Source: Modestobacter excelsi
GTDB lineage: Bacteria > Actinomycetota > Actinomycetes > Mycobacteriales > Geodermatophilaceae
DNA length: 64,000 nucleotides
Assembly (NCBI RefSeq): GCF_005930495.1
Contig: NZ_SJEX01000009.1
Span: 1 to 64,000 of the forward strand
Reading direction: 5' to 3'
Position 1 is the first letter of the stretch. Each line of letters opens with the position of its first letter. A model generated the notes under the pieces. The model was not told the origin of the DNA. It saw nothing but the letters and a program-made list of their open reading frames with translations, and ran no database searches. Below, one piece after another: positions 1 to 8,046 of the stretch. Position numbers and translations under genes: made by a program.

Positions 1-1
1 C

Positions 2-259
2 GCCGCCACGACACCGACGACGACGACGACCCGCCCGAGCCGCACCACGGCCACCTCGGCCGCCCCGGACGAGGACGAGGGGACCAGCGCGCCGACGACC
101 ACCGAGGACGAGCCCGGCGAGCAGGCCCCCCGCAGCTCGAGCACCCCGAGCGCCGTCAGCACGCCGACGAGCCGGGCGCCGTCGACGACCCGGGCTCCTG
201 CGTCGACCCGCGCCACCGCGACGACGGCCGCCCCGACGTCGAGCGCGCCGACCAGCTGA
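2..259 (+). CDS. C-terminal part of a Thr/Ala/Pro-rich protein (5' end outside window)
   Basis: An open frame enters from the left edge and ends at the TGA at 257-259. The 85 visible residues are almost entirely Thr, Ser, Ala, Pro, with one acidic patch (DEDEGTS, EDEPGE), and no recognisable domain. Such tails occur as extracellular linkers of actinobacterial membrane or cell-wall proteins. The function cannot be told because the folded part lies outside the window. The composition is low-complexity, so the frame choice rests mainly on the absence of stops. Confidence 0.45.
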   Translation, partial: AATTPTTTTTRPSRTTATSAAPDEDEGTSAPTTTEDEPGEQAPRSSSTPSAVSTPTSRAPSTTRAPASTRATATTAAPTSSAPTS

Positions 260-266
260 GCGCGGC

Positions 267-1298
267 TCAGAACGAGGTGACGACGGCGATCCCCGGCTCC
301 CGGCCGACCGCGGCCAGCGCCGCGCCGGCGTCGTCCAGTCCCAGCCCGCGGGTCACCAGGAGCTCGGGGTGCAGCCGCCCGGCCTCGATCAGCGAGAGCA
401 TCGCCGGGTAGTCCGCGGCGGCCATGCCGTGGCTGCCCAGCACCGCCAGCTCGCCGGCGATGACCAGCTCCATCGGCACCTCCGGGCGGCCCACCGCGGG
501 CGGCAGCAACCCGACCTGCACGTGCCGGCCGCGCCGGCGCAGGCTGCGGATCGAGTTGACGCAGGTCGCGGCCGCGCCGAGGGCGTCCAGGGAGACGTGC
601 GCGCCCCCGCCGGTGAGCTCGGTGACCGCGGCCGGGACGTCGTCCGCCGTCCCGTCGACGAGGTGCTCCGCACCGCACGCGGCGGCCAGCTCCAGCGCCC
701 CCGGCGAGACGTCGACGCCGACCACCCGGGCACCGGCTGCGACCGCGACCTGGACGGCGGACAACCCCACCCCGCCGCAGCCGTGCACGGCGACCCACTC
801 CCCCGGGACCACCTGGCCGACACCGGTGACCGCGCGGTACGCGGTCGCGAACCGGCAGCCCAGGCCGGCGGCGGTGGAGAAGGGCATGCCGTCGGGCAGG
901 GCGACCAGGTTGACGTCGGCGGCGTCCAGCGCGACGAGCTCCGCGAGCGACCCCCAGTGGGTGAACCCGGGCTGGGTCTGGTGCAGGCACACCTGGCCGG
1001 CGCCCTCCCGGCACGGCGGGCAGTGCCCGCACGCGCAGACGAACGGCACGGTCACCCGGTCGCCGACCGACCAGTTCCGCACCCGGTCCCCGACCGCGGC
1101 GACGGTGCCGGCCAGCTCGTGCCCGGGGACGTGCGGGAGGACGACGTCCGGGTCGTGCCCGGACCAGCCGTGCCAGTCGCTGCGGCAGATGCCGCTGGCG
1201 CCCACCTGCACGACCACGCCGTCCGGGGCGGGGGCCGGCTCGGGCACCGAGCGGACTGTCAGGGGGCCACCGAACTCCTCGAACACCAGCGCGCGCAC
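267..1298 (-). CDS. Zinc-dependent alcohol dehydrogenase (MDR family)
   Basis: This 343-residue protein is a medium-chain NAD(P)-dependent alcohol dehydrogenase that would oxidise an alcohol to an aldehyde or ketone. It has the catalytic-zinc residues in CRSDWHG and PGHE, the structural-zinc cysteine cluster CACGHCPPC...C, and the Rossmann loop GCGGVGLS. The GTG start at 1296-1298 gives the canonical N-terminus (RALVFEEFGGP); longer readings add a low-complexity tail unlike the family. It diverges from the aldolase gene at 1351 across only 52 bases, so the two may share regulation. The substrate is unknown. Confidence 0.85.
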   Translation of the reverse strand: MRALVFEEFGGPLTVRSVPEPAPAPDGVVVQVGASGICRSDWHGWSGHDPDVVLPHVPGHELAGTVAAVGDRVRNWSVGDRVTVPFVCACGHCPPCREGAGQVCLHQTQPGFTHWGSLAELVALDAADVNLVALPDGMPFSTAAGLGCRFATAYRAVTGVGQVVPGEWVAVHGCGGVGLSAVQVAVAAGARVVGVDVSPGALELAAACGAEHLVDGTADDVPAAVTELTGGGAHVSLDALGAAATCVNSIRSLRRRGRHVQVGLLPPAVGRPEVPMELVIAGELAVLGSHGMAAADYPAMLSLIEAGRLHPELLVTRGLGLDDAGAALAAVGREPGIAVVTSF

Positions 1299-1350
1299 AG
1301 CGCAGAGCCTGCCTGGTGCCGCTGCGGGGGCGGCAGGCAGGCTGGGCGGC

Positions 1351-2409
1351 GTGGACGACCTCGCTGCGCTGCGCCAGTCCTGCGACCGGGCGCTGTCCGG
1401 GCACGGCCCGCAGACCGCCGCCGACCTGCTCGCGACCGTCCCGCCGGACACCGCGGTGGACCGCTACGGCGACGGCGGCGTGGTCGCCGAGCTGGAGGAG
1501 GAGGTCGCCGACGTCCTCGGGCAGCCGGCGGCGGTCTACCTGCCCAGCGGGATCATGGCCCAGCAGGCCGCGCTGCGGGTGCACGCCGAGCACCGGGGAC
1601 GCCGTGCGGTGGTCTACCACCCGCAGTGCCACCTGGAGGTGCACGAAGGGCGCGCGCTGGAGCGGCTGCAGGGCCTGGTCGGCCGCCCGGCCGGCGACCG
1701 GGACCGGCTGCTGCTCCGGGCCGACCTGGACGCCGTCGCCGAGCACCCGGCGGCGCTGCTGGTCGAGCTGCCGCAGCGCGACCTGGGCGGGCAGCTGCCG
1801 CCGTGGGACGACCTGGTCGCGCAGGCGACCTGGGCGCGAGAGCGCGGCGCCGCCGCCCACCTGGACGGCGCGCGGCTGTGGGAGGCCGCCGCCGGTTACG
1901 GCCGCCCGCCGGCCGGGATTGCCACGCTGTTCGACACCACCTACGTCAGCTTCTACAAGGGCATCGGCGCGCTGGCCGGCAGCGCGCTCGCCGGGCCGGC
2001 GGAGGTCGTCGCCGAGGTCCGCGAGTGGCGGCGCCGGCTCGGCGGCACGCTGTTCGGGCTCTGGCCCGGCGCCGCCTCCGCGCTGACCTGCCTGCGCCGG
2101 CGGCTGCCGCTGTTCCCGGGCTACCTGGAGCGGGCCCGCGAGGTCGCCGCCGCGGTGCGGGACCTGCCCGGGGTCACCGTCGTCCCGGACCCGCCGCAGA
2201 CCCCGATGCTGCACCTGCTGATCCGCACCGACGCCGACCGGTTCACCGCGGCGGCCCGCACGCTGGCCGAGGGCGGGCTGTGGACCTGGGAGCGGGCGAT
2301 GCCGACCGCCGACCCGGGCGTGCTGCGGGTGGAGCTGCCCATCGGCGACGCGACCACGGCGCTGTCGGTCGAGGAGGTCCGGACGGCGATCGCGACGTTC
2401 GCCTGCTGA
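1351..2409 (+). CDS. Threonine aldolase / beta-eliminating lyase family protein
   Basis: This 352-residue PLP enzyme resembles low-specificity threonine aldolases, which cleave threonine to glycine and acetaldehyde. Visible family marks are the substrate-loop LPSGIMAQQAALR, HLDGARLWEAA (Asp binding the PLP pyridine nitrogen) and FYKGIGALAGSALAG, which carries the Schiff-base lysine. The GTG at 1351 puts the fold at the expected position. Its neighbour, the divergent alcohol dehydrogenase, could consume the aldehyde product, but that is speculation. Some members of this fold use other beta-hydroxy amino acids. Confidence 0.75.
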   Translation: MDDLAALRQSCDRALSGHGPQTAADLLATVPPDTAVDRYGDGGVVAELEEEVADVLGQPAAVYLPSGIMAQQAALRVHAEHRGRRAVVYHPQCHLEVHEGRALERLQGLVGRPAGDRDRLLLRADLDAVAEHPAALLVELPQRDLGGQLPPWDDLVAQATWARERGAAAHLDGARLWEAAAGYGRPPAGIATLFDTTYVSFYKGIGALAGSALAGPAEVVAEVREWRRRLGGTLFGLWPGAASALTCLRRRLPLFPGYLERAREVAAAVRDLPGVTVVPDPPQTPMLHLLIRTDADRFTAAARTLAEGGLWTWERAMPTADPGVLRVELPIGDATTALSVEEVRTAIATFAC

Positions 2410-2411
2410 GC

Positions 2412-2431
2412 GGCCGCCCGCCCGGGCGGCC
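2412..2431 (+). terminator. GC hairpin after the aldolase gene
   Basis: GGCCGCCCG pairs with CGGGCGGCC immediately after the stop codon at 2409. It lacks a clear U-tract, as is usual for high-GC actinomycete terminators. A second small inverted repeat, CATGTcggccaACATG, follows at 2431-2446. Confidence 0.5.
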
Positions 2432-2522
2432 ATGTCGGCCAACATGGCTCCTCACGACGTGAGCGGAGGCTGGCGCCCCGGGGGAGTTGTGCAGCTGCCC
2501 GACCGTCGTCCTAGGATCACCG

Positions 2523-2606
2523 TGGCTCACGAGAGGCAGCGACAAGCACCTGGCTGGCTGCCCGGCAACCTCAACTCCGTCTGAGGTGCTCCAGGGGAAG
2601 AGCTGG
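2523..2606 (+). promoter_or_regulatory. SAM-IV riboswitch upstream of metY
   Basis: The leader of metY matches the SAM-IV class of S-adenosylmethionine riboswitch. The pieces I can pair are P1 GGCTC (2524-2528) with GAGCT (2600-2604), a stem GCAGC (2536-2540) with GCTGC (2557-2561), a stem ACCTCA (2568-2573) with TGAGGT (2582-2587), and a pseudoknot CCTGG (2549-2553) with CCAGG (2591-2595). The conserved CCGGCAACC lies at 2562-2570. SAM-IV RNAs are known from actinomycetes before methionine genes, so binding of SAM should turn off metY-metX. Confidence 0.85.
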
Positions 2607-2685
2607 CCGGACGGCGCCCGCCGCCCGGCAAGGACGGAGCCCTCCGCGCTGTGGGTGCTCCGGCGACCCAGGAGGTGCTCAGCGC

Positions 2686-3978
2686 ATGACCGAGCCCAAC
2701 GGCTGGAGCTTCGAGACCCGGCAGATCCACGCCGGAGCCGCCCCCGACCCGACCACCGGCGCCCGGGCGTTGCCGATCTACGCCACCACCAGCTACCAGT
2801 TCCGGGACAGCCAGCACGCCGCAGACCTGTTCGCGCTGGCCGAGATGGGCAACATCTACACCCGGATCATGAACCCGACGCAGGACGCGCTCGAGCAGCG
2901 CGTGGCCTCGCTGGAGGGCGGCGTCGCGGCGCTCGCGGTGGCCAGCGGCCAGGCCGCCGAGACCCTGGCGATCCTGAACATCGCCGAGGCCGGCAGCCAC
3001 GTCGTCGCGTCGGCCTCGCTGTACGGCGGCACCTACAACCTGCTGCACCACTCGCTGCCCAAGCTGGGCGTCCAGGTCTCCTTCGTCGAGGACCCCGACG
3101 ACCCGGAGAACTGGCAGTCCCTGGTGCAGGAGAACACCAAGGCCTTCTACGCCGAGACGATCGGCAACCCGAAGGGCGACGTCCTGGACATCTCGGCGGT
3201 GTCGGAGGTCGCGCACCGCAACGGCGTCCCGCTGATCGTCGACAACACGATCGCCACGCCGTTCCTGATCCGGCCGATCGAGCACGGCGCCGACATCGTC
3301 GTCCACTCCGCCACCAAGTACCTCGGCGGGCACGGCACGGCGATCGCCGGGCTCATCGTCGACTCCGGCAACTTCGCCTGGACCGGCGGGGAGTTCCCCG
3401 GTTTCACCACGCCCGACCCGACCTACCACGGCGTCGTCTACGCCGACCTCGGCGCGCCGGCGTACGCGCTGAAGGCCCGGGTGCAGCTGCTGCGCGACCT
3501 CGGTCCGGCGATCTCCCCGTTCAACGCCTGGCTGGTCGTCCAGGGCATCGAGACGCTCTCGCTGCGCATGGAGCGGCACGTCGCCAACACCCAGCGGGTC
3601 GCCGAGTGGCTGGAGTCCCGCGACGAGGTCGAGTCGGTGCACTACGCCGGCCTGGCGTCCTCGCCCTGGCACGCCGCGCAGCAGAAGTACGCCCCGAAGG
3701 GCGCCGGTGCGGTGCTGGCGTTCGAGATCCGCGGCGGCATCGAGGCCGGCAAGCGCTTCGTGGAGGGGCTGGAGCTGCACAGCCACGTGGCCAACATCGG
3801 CGACGTGCGCAGCCTGGTCATCCACCCGGCGTCCACCACGCACTCGCAGCTGACCGCCGACGAGCAGCGGACCACCGGCGTCACCCCCGGCCTGGTCCGG
3901 CTGGCCGTCGGCCTGGAGGGGATCGAGGACATCCTGGCCGACCTGGAGTCCGGGTTCCGGGCCGCCAAGTCCGCCTGA
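2686..3978 (+). CDS. metY: O-acetylhomoserine sulfhydrylase (MetY)
   Basis: This 430-residue PLP enzyme makes homocysteine from O-acetylhomoserine and sulfide (direct sulfhydrylation route to methionine). It belongs to the Cys/Met-metabolism PLP family. Seen motifs are YTRIMNPTQDALEQRVA near the N-terminus and the PLP-lysine motif SATKYLGGHGTAIAG around residue 206. The start ATG at 2686 follows a GGAGG ribosome site at 2671. It sits behind a SAM-IV riboswitch and 15 bases before metX, so the pair forms a SAM-repressed operon that first acetylates and then sulfhydrylates homoserine. Confidence 0.93.
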   Translation: MTEPNGWSFETRQIHAGAAPDPTTGARALPIYATTSYQFRDSQHAADLFALAEMGNIYTRIMNPTQDALEQRVASLEGGVAALAVASGQAAETLAILNIAEAGSHVVASASLYGGTYNLLHHSLPKLGVQVSFVEDPDDPENWQSLVQENTKAFYAETIGNPKGDVLDISAVSEVAHRNGVPLIVDNTIATPFLIRPIEHGADIVVHSATKYLGGHGTAIAGLIVDSGNFAWTGGEFPGFTTPDPTYHGVVYADLGAPAYALKARVQLLRDLGPAISPFNAWLVVQGIETLSLRMERHVANTQRVAEWLESRDEVESVHYAGLASSPWHAAQQKYAPKGAGAVLAFEIRGGIEAGKRFVEGLELHSHVANIGDVRSLVIHPASTTHSQLTADEQRTTGVTPGLVRLAVGLEGIEDILADLESGFRAAKSA

Positions 3979-3993
3979 GCAGGAGCGCCTGAG

Positions 3994-5118
3994 GTGACGG
4001 GGGTCCGGGACGCGGAGGCGACTGCGGCCACCGCGTCCCGGACCGGCGGCTGGGTCGAGGGCGACCCGGTCGGGATGCGGCGCTTCGTCGACCTCGGCGG
4101 CCCGCTCCGGCTGGAACGCGGCGGCGTGCTGCCGGCGGTGCGGGTCGCGTACGAGACGTGGGGGACGCTCACGCCCGACGCGGGCAACGCGGTGCTGGTC
4201 GAGCACGCGCTCACCGGCGACAGCCACGTCGTCGGCCCGGCCGGGCCGGGGCACGCGACGGCCGGCTGGTGGCCGTCGCTGATCGGCCCGGGCGCCCCGC
4301 TGGACACCGACCGGCTGTTCGTCGTCTGCGCCAACGTCCTCGGCGGCTGCCAGGGGACGACGGGGCCGTCGTCGACCGCGCCGGACGGCGCCCCGTGGGG
4401 TTCCCGGTTCCCCGAGGTCACCATCGCCGACCAGGTGGCGGTCGAGGCAGCCCTGGCCGACGCCCTGGGCATCGGCACGTGGCAGGGGGTGCTCGGCGGC
4501 TCGATGGGCGGGATGCGGGCGCTGGAGTGGGCGGTCTCCCGTCCGGACCGGGTCGCCGGGTTGTTCTTCCTGGCCTCGGGGGCGGTGGCCAGCGCCGACC
4601 AGATCGGCACCCAGACCACCCAGCAGGCCGCCGTGCGCAGCGACCCGGCGTGGGCCGGCGGCGACTACGCCCCCGGACCCGGACCGGTGACCGGGCTCGG
4701 CATCGCGCGCCGGATCGCGCACCTCACCTACCGCAGCGGCCTGGAGCTCGACGCACGGTTCGGGACGACGGTGCAGGACGACGGCCGGTTCGCCGTCGCC
4801 TCCTACCTCGACCACCACGCCGCCAAGCTGGCCGCGCGGTTCGACGCCGGCAGCTACGTCGTGCTCACCGAGGCGATGAACAGCTGGGACGTCGGCCGCG
4901 GTCGGGGTGGCGTGGAGGCGGCCCTGTCCCGGGTCACCGCGCGGGCGGTGGTCGCCGGCATCGACTCCGACCGGCTCTACCCACCGGCGCAGCAGCAGCG
5001 GGTGGCGGCGGGCCTCGGCGTCCCGCTGCGGCTGATCAGCTCCCCGTACGGCCACGACGGCTTCCTGGTGGAGACCGCCGAGGTCGGCGCCCTGGTCCGG
5101 GAGCTGTTGGCGGGCTGA
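3994..5118 (+). CDS. metX: Homoserine O-acetyltransferase (MetX)
   Basis: This 374-residue alpha/beta-hydrolase-fold enzyme transfers acetyl from acetyl-CoA to homoserine, giving the MetY substrate. The nucleophile elbow GGSMGGMRALEW holds the active-site Ser, and SPYGHDGFLVE near the C-terminus holds the catalytic His; the acid is probably the Asp of IDSDRLYPP. YETWGTL and EHALTGDSHV are family blocks. The GTG start at 3994 lies just after metY and inside a GAGGTG ribosome site. True MetX and homoserine succinyltransferases of this fold are hard to separate by eye; the metY partner favours acetyl. Confidence 0.9.
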   Translation: MTGVRDAEATAATASRTGGWVEGDPVGMRRFVDLGGPLRLERGGVLPAVRVAYETWGTLTPDAGNAVLVEHALTGDSHVVGPAGPGHATAGWWPSLIGPGAPLDTDRLFVVCANVLGGCQGTTGPSSTAPDGAPWGSRFPEVTIADQVAVEAALADALGIGTWQGVLGGSMGGMRALEWAVSRPDRVAGLFFLASGAVASADQIGTQTTQQAAVRSDPAWAGGDYAPGPGPVTGLGIARRIAHLTYRSGLELDARFGTTVQDDGRFAVASYLDHHAAKLAARFDAGSYVVLTEAMNSWDVGRGRGGVEAALSRVTARAVVAGIDSDRLYPPAQQQRVAAGLGVPLRLISSPYGHDGFLVETAEVGALVRELLAG

Positions 5119-5142
5119 GCGGGCCGGCGCCGGGGGCCTCGC

Positions 5143-5160
5143 GTGGCAGGCCGGTGCCAC
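5143..5160. promoter_or_regulatory. Inverted repeat upstream of the desaturase gene
   Basis: GTGGCA (5143-5148) and TGCCAC (5155-5160) form a perfect 6-bp inverted repeat with a 6-base spacer in the 163-base gap before the desaturase gene. It has the look of a repressor operator. The half-site resembles the TGGCAC repeat of the mycofactocin locus, but the spacing differs. Confidence 0.35.
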
Positions 5161-5281
5161 GTCGCATACCGTCGGCCGCACGCGGTGCTCGATCCAGACG
5201 CAACGCGGTCCCCGTCGTCGCCGGCCCGCCGGCCCCACCCGGCGTGCCCCGGAGCAGCCCGGAGCCGGCCAGAGAGAGCAG

Positions 5282-6388
5282 ATGACCGCATCCACCCTGG
5301 AGGGCCCCACGCCTCCCCCCGCCCGCGGATCGCGTCCCGAGCGGGCCCGTGACCGGTCGGTCAGCGTCTACGCCGAGCTCTCCCAGCAGGTCAAGGACGC
5401 CGGGCTGCTGAACCGTCGCCGCCCGTACTACGTCGTCTCGATCGCGTTGACCGTCGCCGCGTTCGCCGGCGTCTGGGCCGCGATCGTCGCGGTCGGGGAC
5501 TCGTGGTGGCAGCTGGCCCTCGCCGTCCTGCTCTCGCTGGTCTGCACCCAGTTCGGCTTTCTGGGGCACGACACCGCGCACCGCCAGGCGTTCGGCTCGC
5601 ACCGGGTCAACGAGTGGTCGGCGCGCGTGCTGTCCTGCGGCTTCGCGGGCATCGGCTACGGCTGGTGGATGCAGAAGCACAACCGGCACCACAACGCCCC
5701 GAACCAGATGGGCAAGGACCCCGACATCGTGTCCGAGGTGCTGGCCTTCACCCCGGACGACGCCGCCGAGCGGACCACGGGGCTGCGCGGATGGTTCACC
5801 CGCCACCAGGGCTGGGCGTTCTTCCCGCTGCTGTGCTTCGAGGGTGCGGCGCTGCACGCCAACAGCCTCGCCACGCTGATCCGGGACAAGTCGATGCCGC
5901 ACCGCCGGCTCGAGGTCGCCGTCATCGCGCTGCGGCTCGGCCTGTTCGTCGCCGCCGTCTTCCTGGTCATGCCGCCGCTGCTGGCGGTGGGCTTCATCGT
6001 CGTCCAGCAGGCGGTCTTCGGTCTGCTGCTCGGCGGGTCGTTCGCGCCCAACCACAAGGGCATGCCGGTCGTCCCGAAGAACGCCAAGGTCGACTTCCTG
6101 CGCCGCCAGGTCCTCATGTCCCGCAACATCCGGGGCGGTCTGCTGACCGACTTCATGATGGGCGGGCTGAACTACCAGATCGAGCACCACCTCTTCCCGA
6201 GCATGCCGCGGCCGAACCTGCGGAAGGTCCAGCCGATGGTGCGCGCGCACTGCGAGAAGCACGGCATCAGCTACACCGAGACGTCGCTGGTCGGGTCCTA
6301 CCGGATGGTCGTCCGGTACCTGAACCGGGTGGGTCTGGGTGAGCGCGACCCCTTCGTCTGCCCGCTGGTGCAGTCCGCCCGCAACTGA
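5282..6388 (+). CDS. Membrane fatty acid desaturase
   Basis: This 368-residue integral membrane di-iron enzyme introduces a double bond into an acyl chain. The three histidine boxes are clear: HDTAH (residues 96-100), HNRHH (133-137) and QIEHH near residue 302, where Gln replaces the first His as in the acyl-lipid and front-end desaturases. Hydrophobic stretches lie at about 51-70, 77-94 and two further ones near 210-250. There is no fused cytochrome b5, so electrons must come from a separate ferredoxin or reductase. A GAGAG ribosome site precedes the ATG at 5282. Regiospecificity cannot be read from sequence. Confidence 0.88.
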   Translation: MTASTLEGPTPPPARGSRPERARDRSVSVYAELSQQVKDAGLLNRRRPYYVVSIALTVAAFAGVWAAIVAVGDSWWQLALAVLLSLVCTQFGFLGHDTAHRQAFGSHRVNEWSARVLSCGFAGIGYGWWMQKHNRHHNAPNQMGKDPDIVSEVLAFTPDDAAERTTGLRGWFTRHQGWAFFPLLCFEGAALHANSLATLIRDKSMPHRRLEVAVIALRLGLFVAAVFLVMPPLLAVGFIVVQQAVFGLLLGGSFAPNHKGMPVVPKNAKVDFLRRQVLMSRNIRGGLLTDFMMGGLNYQIEHHLFPSMPRPNLRKVQPMVRAHCEKHGISYTETSLVGSYRMVVRYLNRVGLGERDPFVCPLVQSARN

Positions 6389-6392
6389 AGAA

Positions 6393-6447
6393 GGACCCCG
6401 CTGCCCCCACCACTCGCGAGCTCGCGGCGGGGCCCTGCAGCGGGGCC
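6393..6447. repeat. Nested-palindrome intergenic repeat, copy 1 (likely bidirectional terminator)
   Basis: Outer arms GGACCCCGCTGC and GCAGCGGGGCC flank an inner palindrome CTCGCGAGCTCGCGG. It separates the convergent desaturase and sigma-factor genes. Related copies are at 11846, 20041 and 48467. Confidence 0.75.
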
Positions 6448-6455
6448 CTGCTGCG

Positions 6456-7115
6456 TCAGAGGGTGACCGCGACCAGCACGACGATCGCGACCAGCACGGC
6501 AGCCAGGGCGAGCAGGCCCAGGCGGTGGCTGTGCCGGTCGTGGGCGCCCTCCCGGACCCAGTGGAGGACGTCGTCGGGTGCGGCGCCGACCTGCTGCGCC
6601 CGCCGGGCCAGGTGGCGGGCCAGCCGGGTGCCGTCGGTGTCGAGGGCGTCCAGGCCGCGGACGATGTCGCTGGTGACCGTCTCGGCCGGGGAGCCGAGCG
6701 CCTCGGCGGTGTCGGCCACGGGCAGCCCCGCCCCGTACCGGAGCACCAGGGTGGCCCGCAGCTGCGGTGCGAGTCGCGCCAGTGCGGCCGCCACCTCGTC
6801 CGGCGGGCCGGGGTCGGAGGGCCGCCGGGCGAAGCCGGGGAAGCCGGAGGCGTTCGCCAGGACCGGGCTGTCCCCCAGCAGGTCGCCCACCCGGGACACC
6901 CGCCGCCAGCTGGTGTGCGCGGCCACCAGCTCCCGCCGGGCGGACGCGGTGGCCTGCTGCTGGTCGCCGAACCGGTCCCAGGACCGCTCGGTGACGATCA
7001 GCGCGCTCTGCAGCAGGTCGCGCGCCTCCACCCGGTCGCCGGTCAACAGGTACGCCGTCCGCAGCAGCCCGGCCGCCTGGTCGGCCACGAACCCCTCGAA
7101 CGTCCCCGCCGTCAC
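6456..7115 (-). CDS. ECF-type sigma factor (SigE-like) with C-terminal membrane segment
   Basis: The 219-residue product looks like a SigE-family ECF sigma factor. Region 2 is around AYLLTGDRVEARDLLQSALI and region 4 around LRYGAGLPVADTAEALGSPAETV, which is the helix-turn-helix for the -35 element. Unusually, the C-terminus ends in about 22 strongly hydrophobic residues starting at RLGLLALAAVL after a basic HDRHSHR stretch, which predicts a membrane anchor. The linker sequence is diverged, so promoter activity is not assured. The GTG start at 7113-7115 follows the carbonic anhydrase stop by 8 bases, so they are probably co-transcribed. Confidence 0.7.
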   Translation of the reverse strand: MTAGTFEGFVADQAAGLLRTAYLLTGDRVEARDLLQSALIVTERSWDRFGDQQQATASARRELVAAHTSWRRVSRVGDLLGDSPVLANASGFPGFARRPSDPGPPDEVAAALARLAPQLRATLVLRYGAGLPVADTAEALGSPAETVTSDIVRGLDALDTDGTRLARHLARRAQQVGAAPDDVLHWVREGAHDRHSHRLGLLALAAVLVAIVVLVAVTL

Positions 7116-7123
7116 CCGCCCAC

Positions 7124-7654
7124 CTACTGCACGCGGCGGACCGCGCGGTGGGCGTCGAGGCGATCGGTGTAGCTGGTCGCGTTCAGCCGGATCGCCGCCC
7201 GGTCGTCCTCGGTGGTCTCCCGGCGCACCTTGGCCGGCACCCCGGCGACCAGCGAGTTCGGCGGGACCTCCGCACCCTGCATGACCACGGCCCCGGCGGC
7301 GACGATCGAGCCGGAGCCGATGTGCGCGCCGTTGAGCACGGTGCTGCCCATCCCGATGAGCACGTCGTCGTCCACCCGGGCGCCGTGCAGCACCACGTTG
7401 TGGCCCACCGTGACCCCCCGGCCGATGACCAGCGGCGCACCCGGGTCGCTGTGCAGCGTCGAGCCGTCCTGCACGTTGGAGTCCGCGCCGATCTCGATGA
7501 CCTCGGTGTCGGCGCGGGCGATCGCGCCGTACCAGATGCTCGACCGCGGCCCCATCGTCACCTTGCCCACCACGACCGCCGTCGGTGCCACGAACGCCTG
7601 CTCGTCGATCGCCGGGGCGCCGAAGTCGAGCTCTCCGATGTAGCTGTCAGCCAC
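7124..7654 (-). CDS. Gamma-class carbonic anhydrase family protein
   Basis: This 176-residue protein is a left-handed beta-helix trimer of the gamma-carbonic anhydrase / YrdA-PaaY group, which may interconvert CO2 and bicarbonate. The block RADTEVIEIGADSNVQDG and then LHSD and GHNVVLHG supply the three metal-binding histidines in the usual spacing. The hexapeptide repeats continue to GAVVMQGAEVPPNSLVAG. The GTG start at 7652-7654 has an AGGAG ribosome site. Many family members lack measurable anhydrase activity, so the biochemical call is tentative though the family is firm. Confidence 0.85.
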   Translation of the reverse strand: MADSYIGELDFGAPAIDEQAFVAPTAVVVGKVTMGPRSSIWYGAIARADTEVIEIGADSNVQDGSTLHSDPGAPLVIGRGVTVGHNVVLHGARVDDDVLIGMGSTVLNGAHIGSGSIVAAGAVVMQGAEVPPNSLVAGVPAKVRRETTEDDRAAIRLNATSYTDRLDAHRAVRRVQ

Positions 7655-7710
7655 GCTGCTGCACTCCTCGCCGAGGTCGCGGGCGGGTCCCGCTGCTCGG
7701 GAGCAGCAGA

Positions 7711-8022
7711 TCACACCTCGCCGTCGGCACCCCACTCGGCGAGGAAGGCGGCCGGGCTGAGCTCGGCGAGGTGGCGCTGCACCAGGCCGAGCATCTCCCC
7801 GGGCACGTTGGGGTCCCCGGCCGACACCCGCACCACCTCGGCGCCGTCGGCGCGGCGGGTCACCACCACGTCGCTGAGCGAGGGCTGCGGGAGCAGCCCC
7901 CAGGCGAGCTCGGCGGCGAACGCGGCGAGGAACCGGGCGCTGCGGACCAACCGGCCACCGCGGCGCGGCTGCAGCGTCGCCTCGTACACGTCGCTGGCGC
8001 GCTGGGCCTCTGCTCCGGTCAC
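7711..8022 (-). CDS. Hypothetical protein, 103 residues
   Basis: I do not recognise this protein. It has an early basic stretch (QPRRGGRLVRSARF), a mildly hydrophobic helix (LAAFAAELAWGLLPQ) and a C-terminal half with a possible beta strand pair (DVVVTRRADGAEVVRVSAG). It begins with GTG and lies in the same leftward group as nnrD, 24 bases downstream of it, so it is probably translated. No catalytic motif is visible. Confidence 0.6.
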   Translation of the reverse strand: MTGAEAQRASDVYEATLQPRRGGRLVRSARFLAAFAAELAWGLLPQPSLSDVVVTRRADGAEVVRVSAGDPNVPGEMLGLVQRHLAELSPAAFLAEWGADGEV

Positions 8023-8046
8023 CGGGCCAGCCTGGTCGACGCAGGG

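Noticed and set aside
2527-5310. A 927-codon frame antisense to metY and metX
   Set aside because: Both sense genes are certain and this frame has no recognisable motif.
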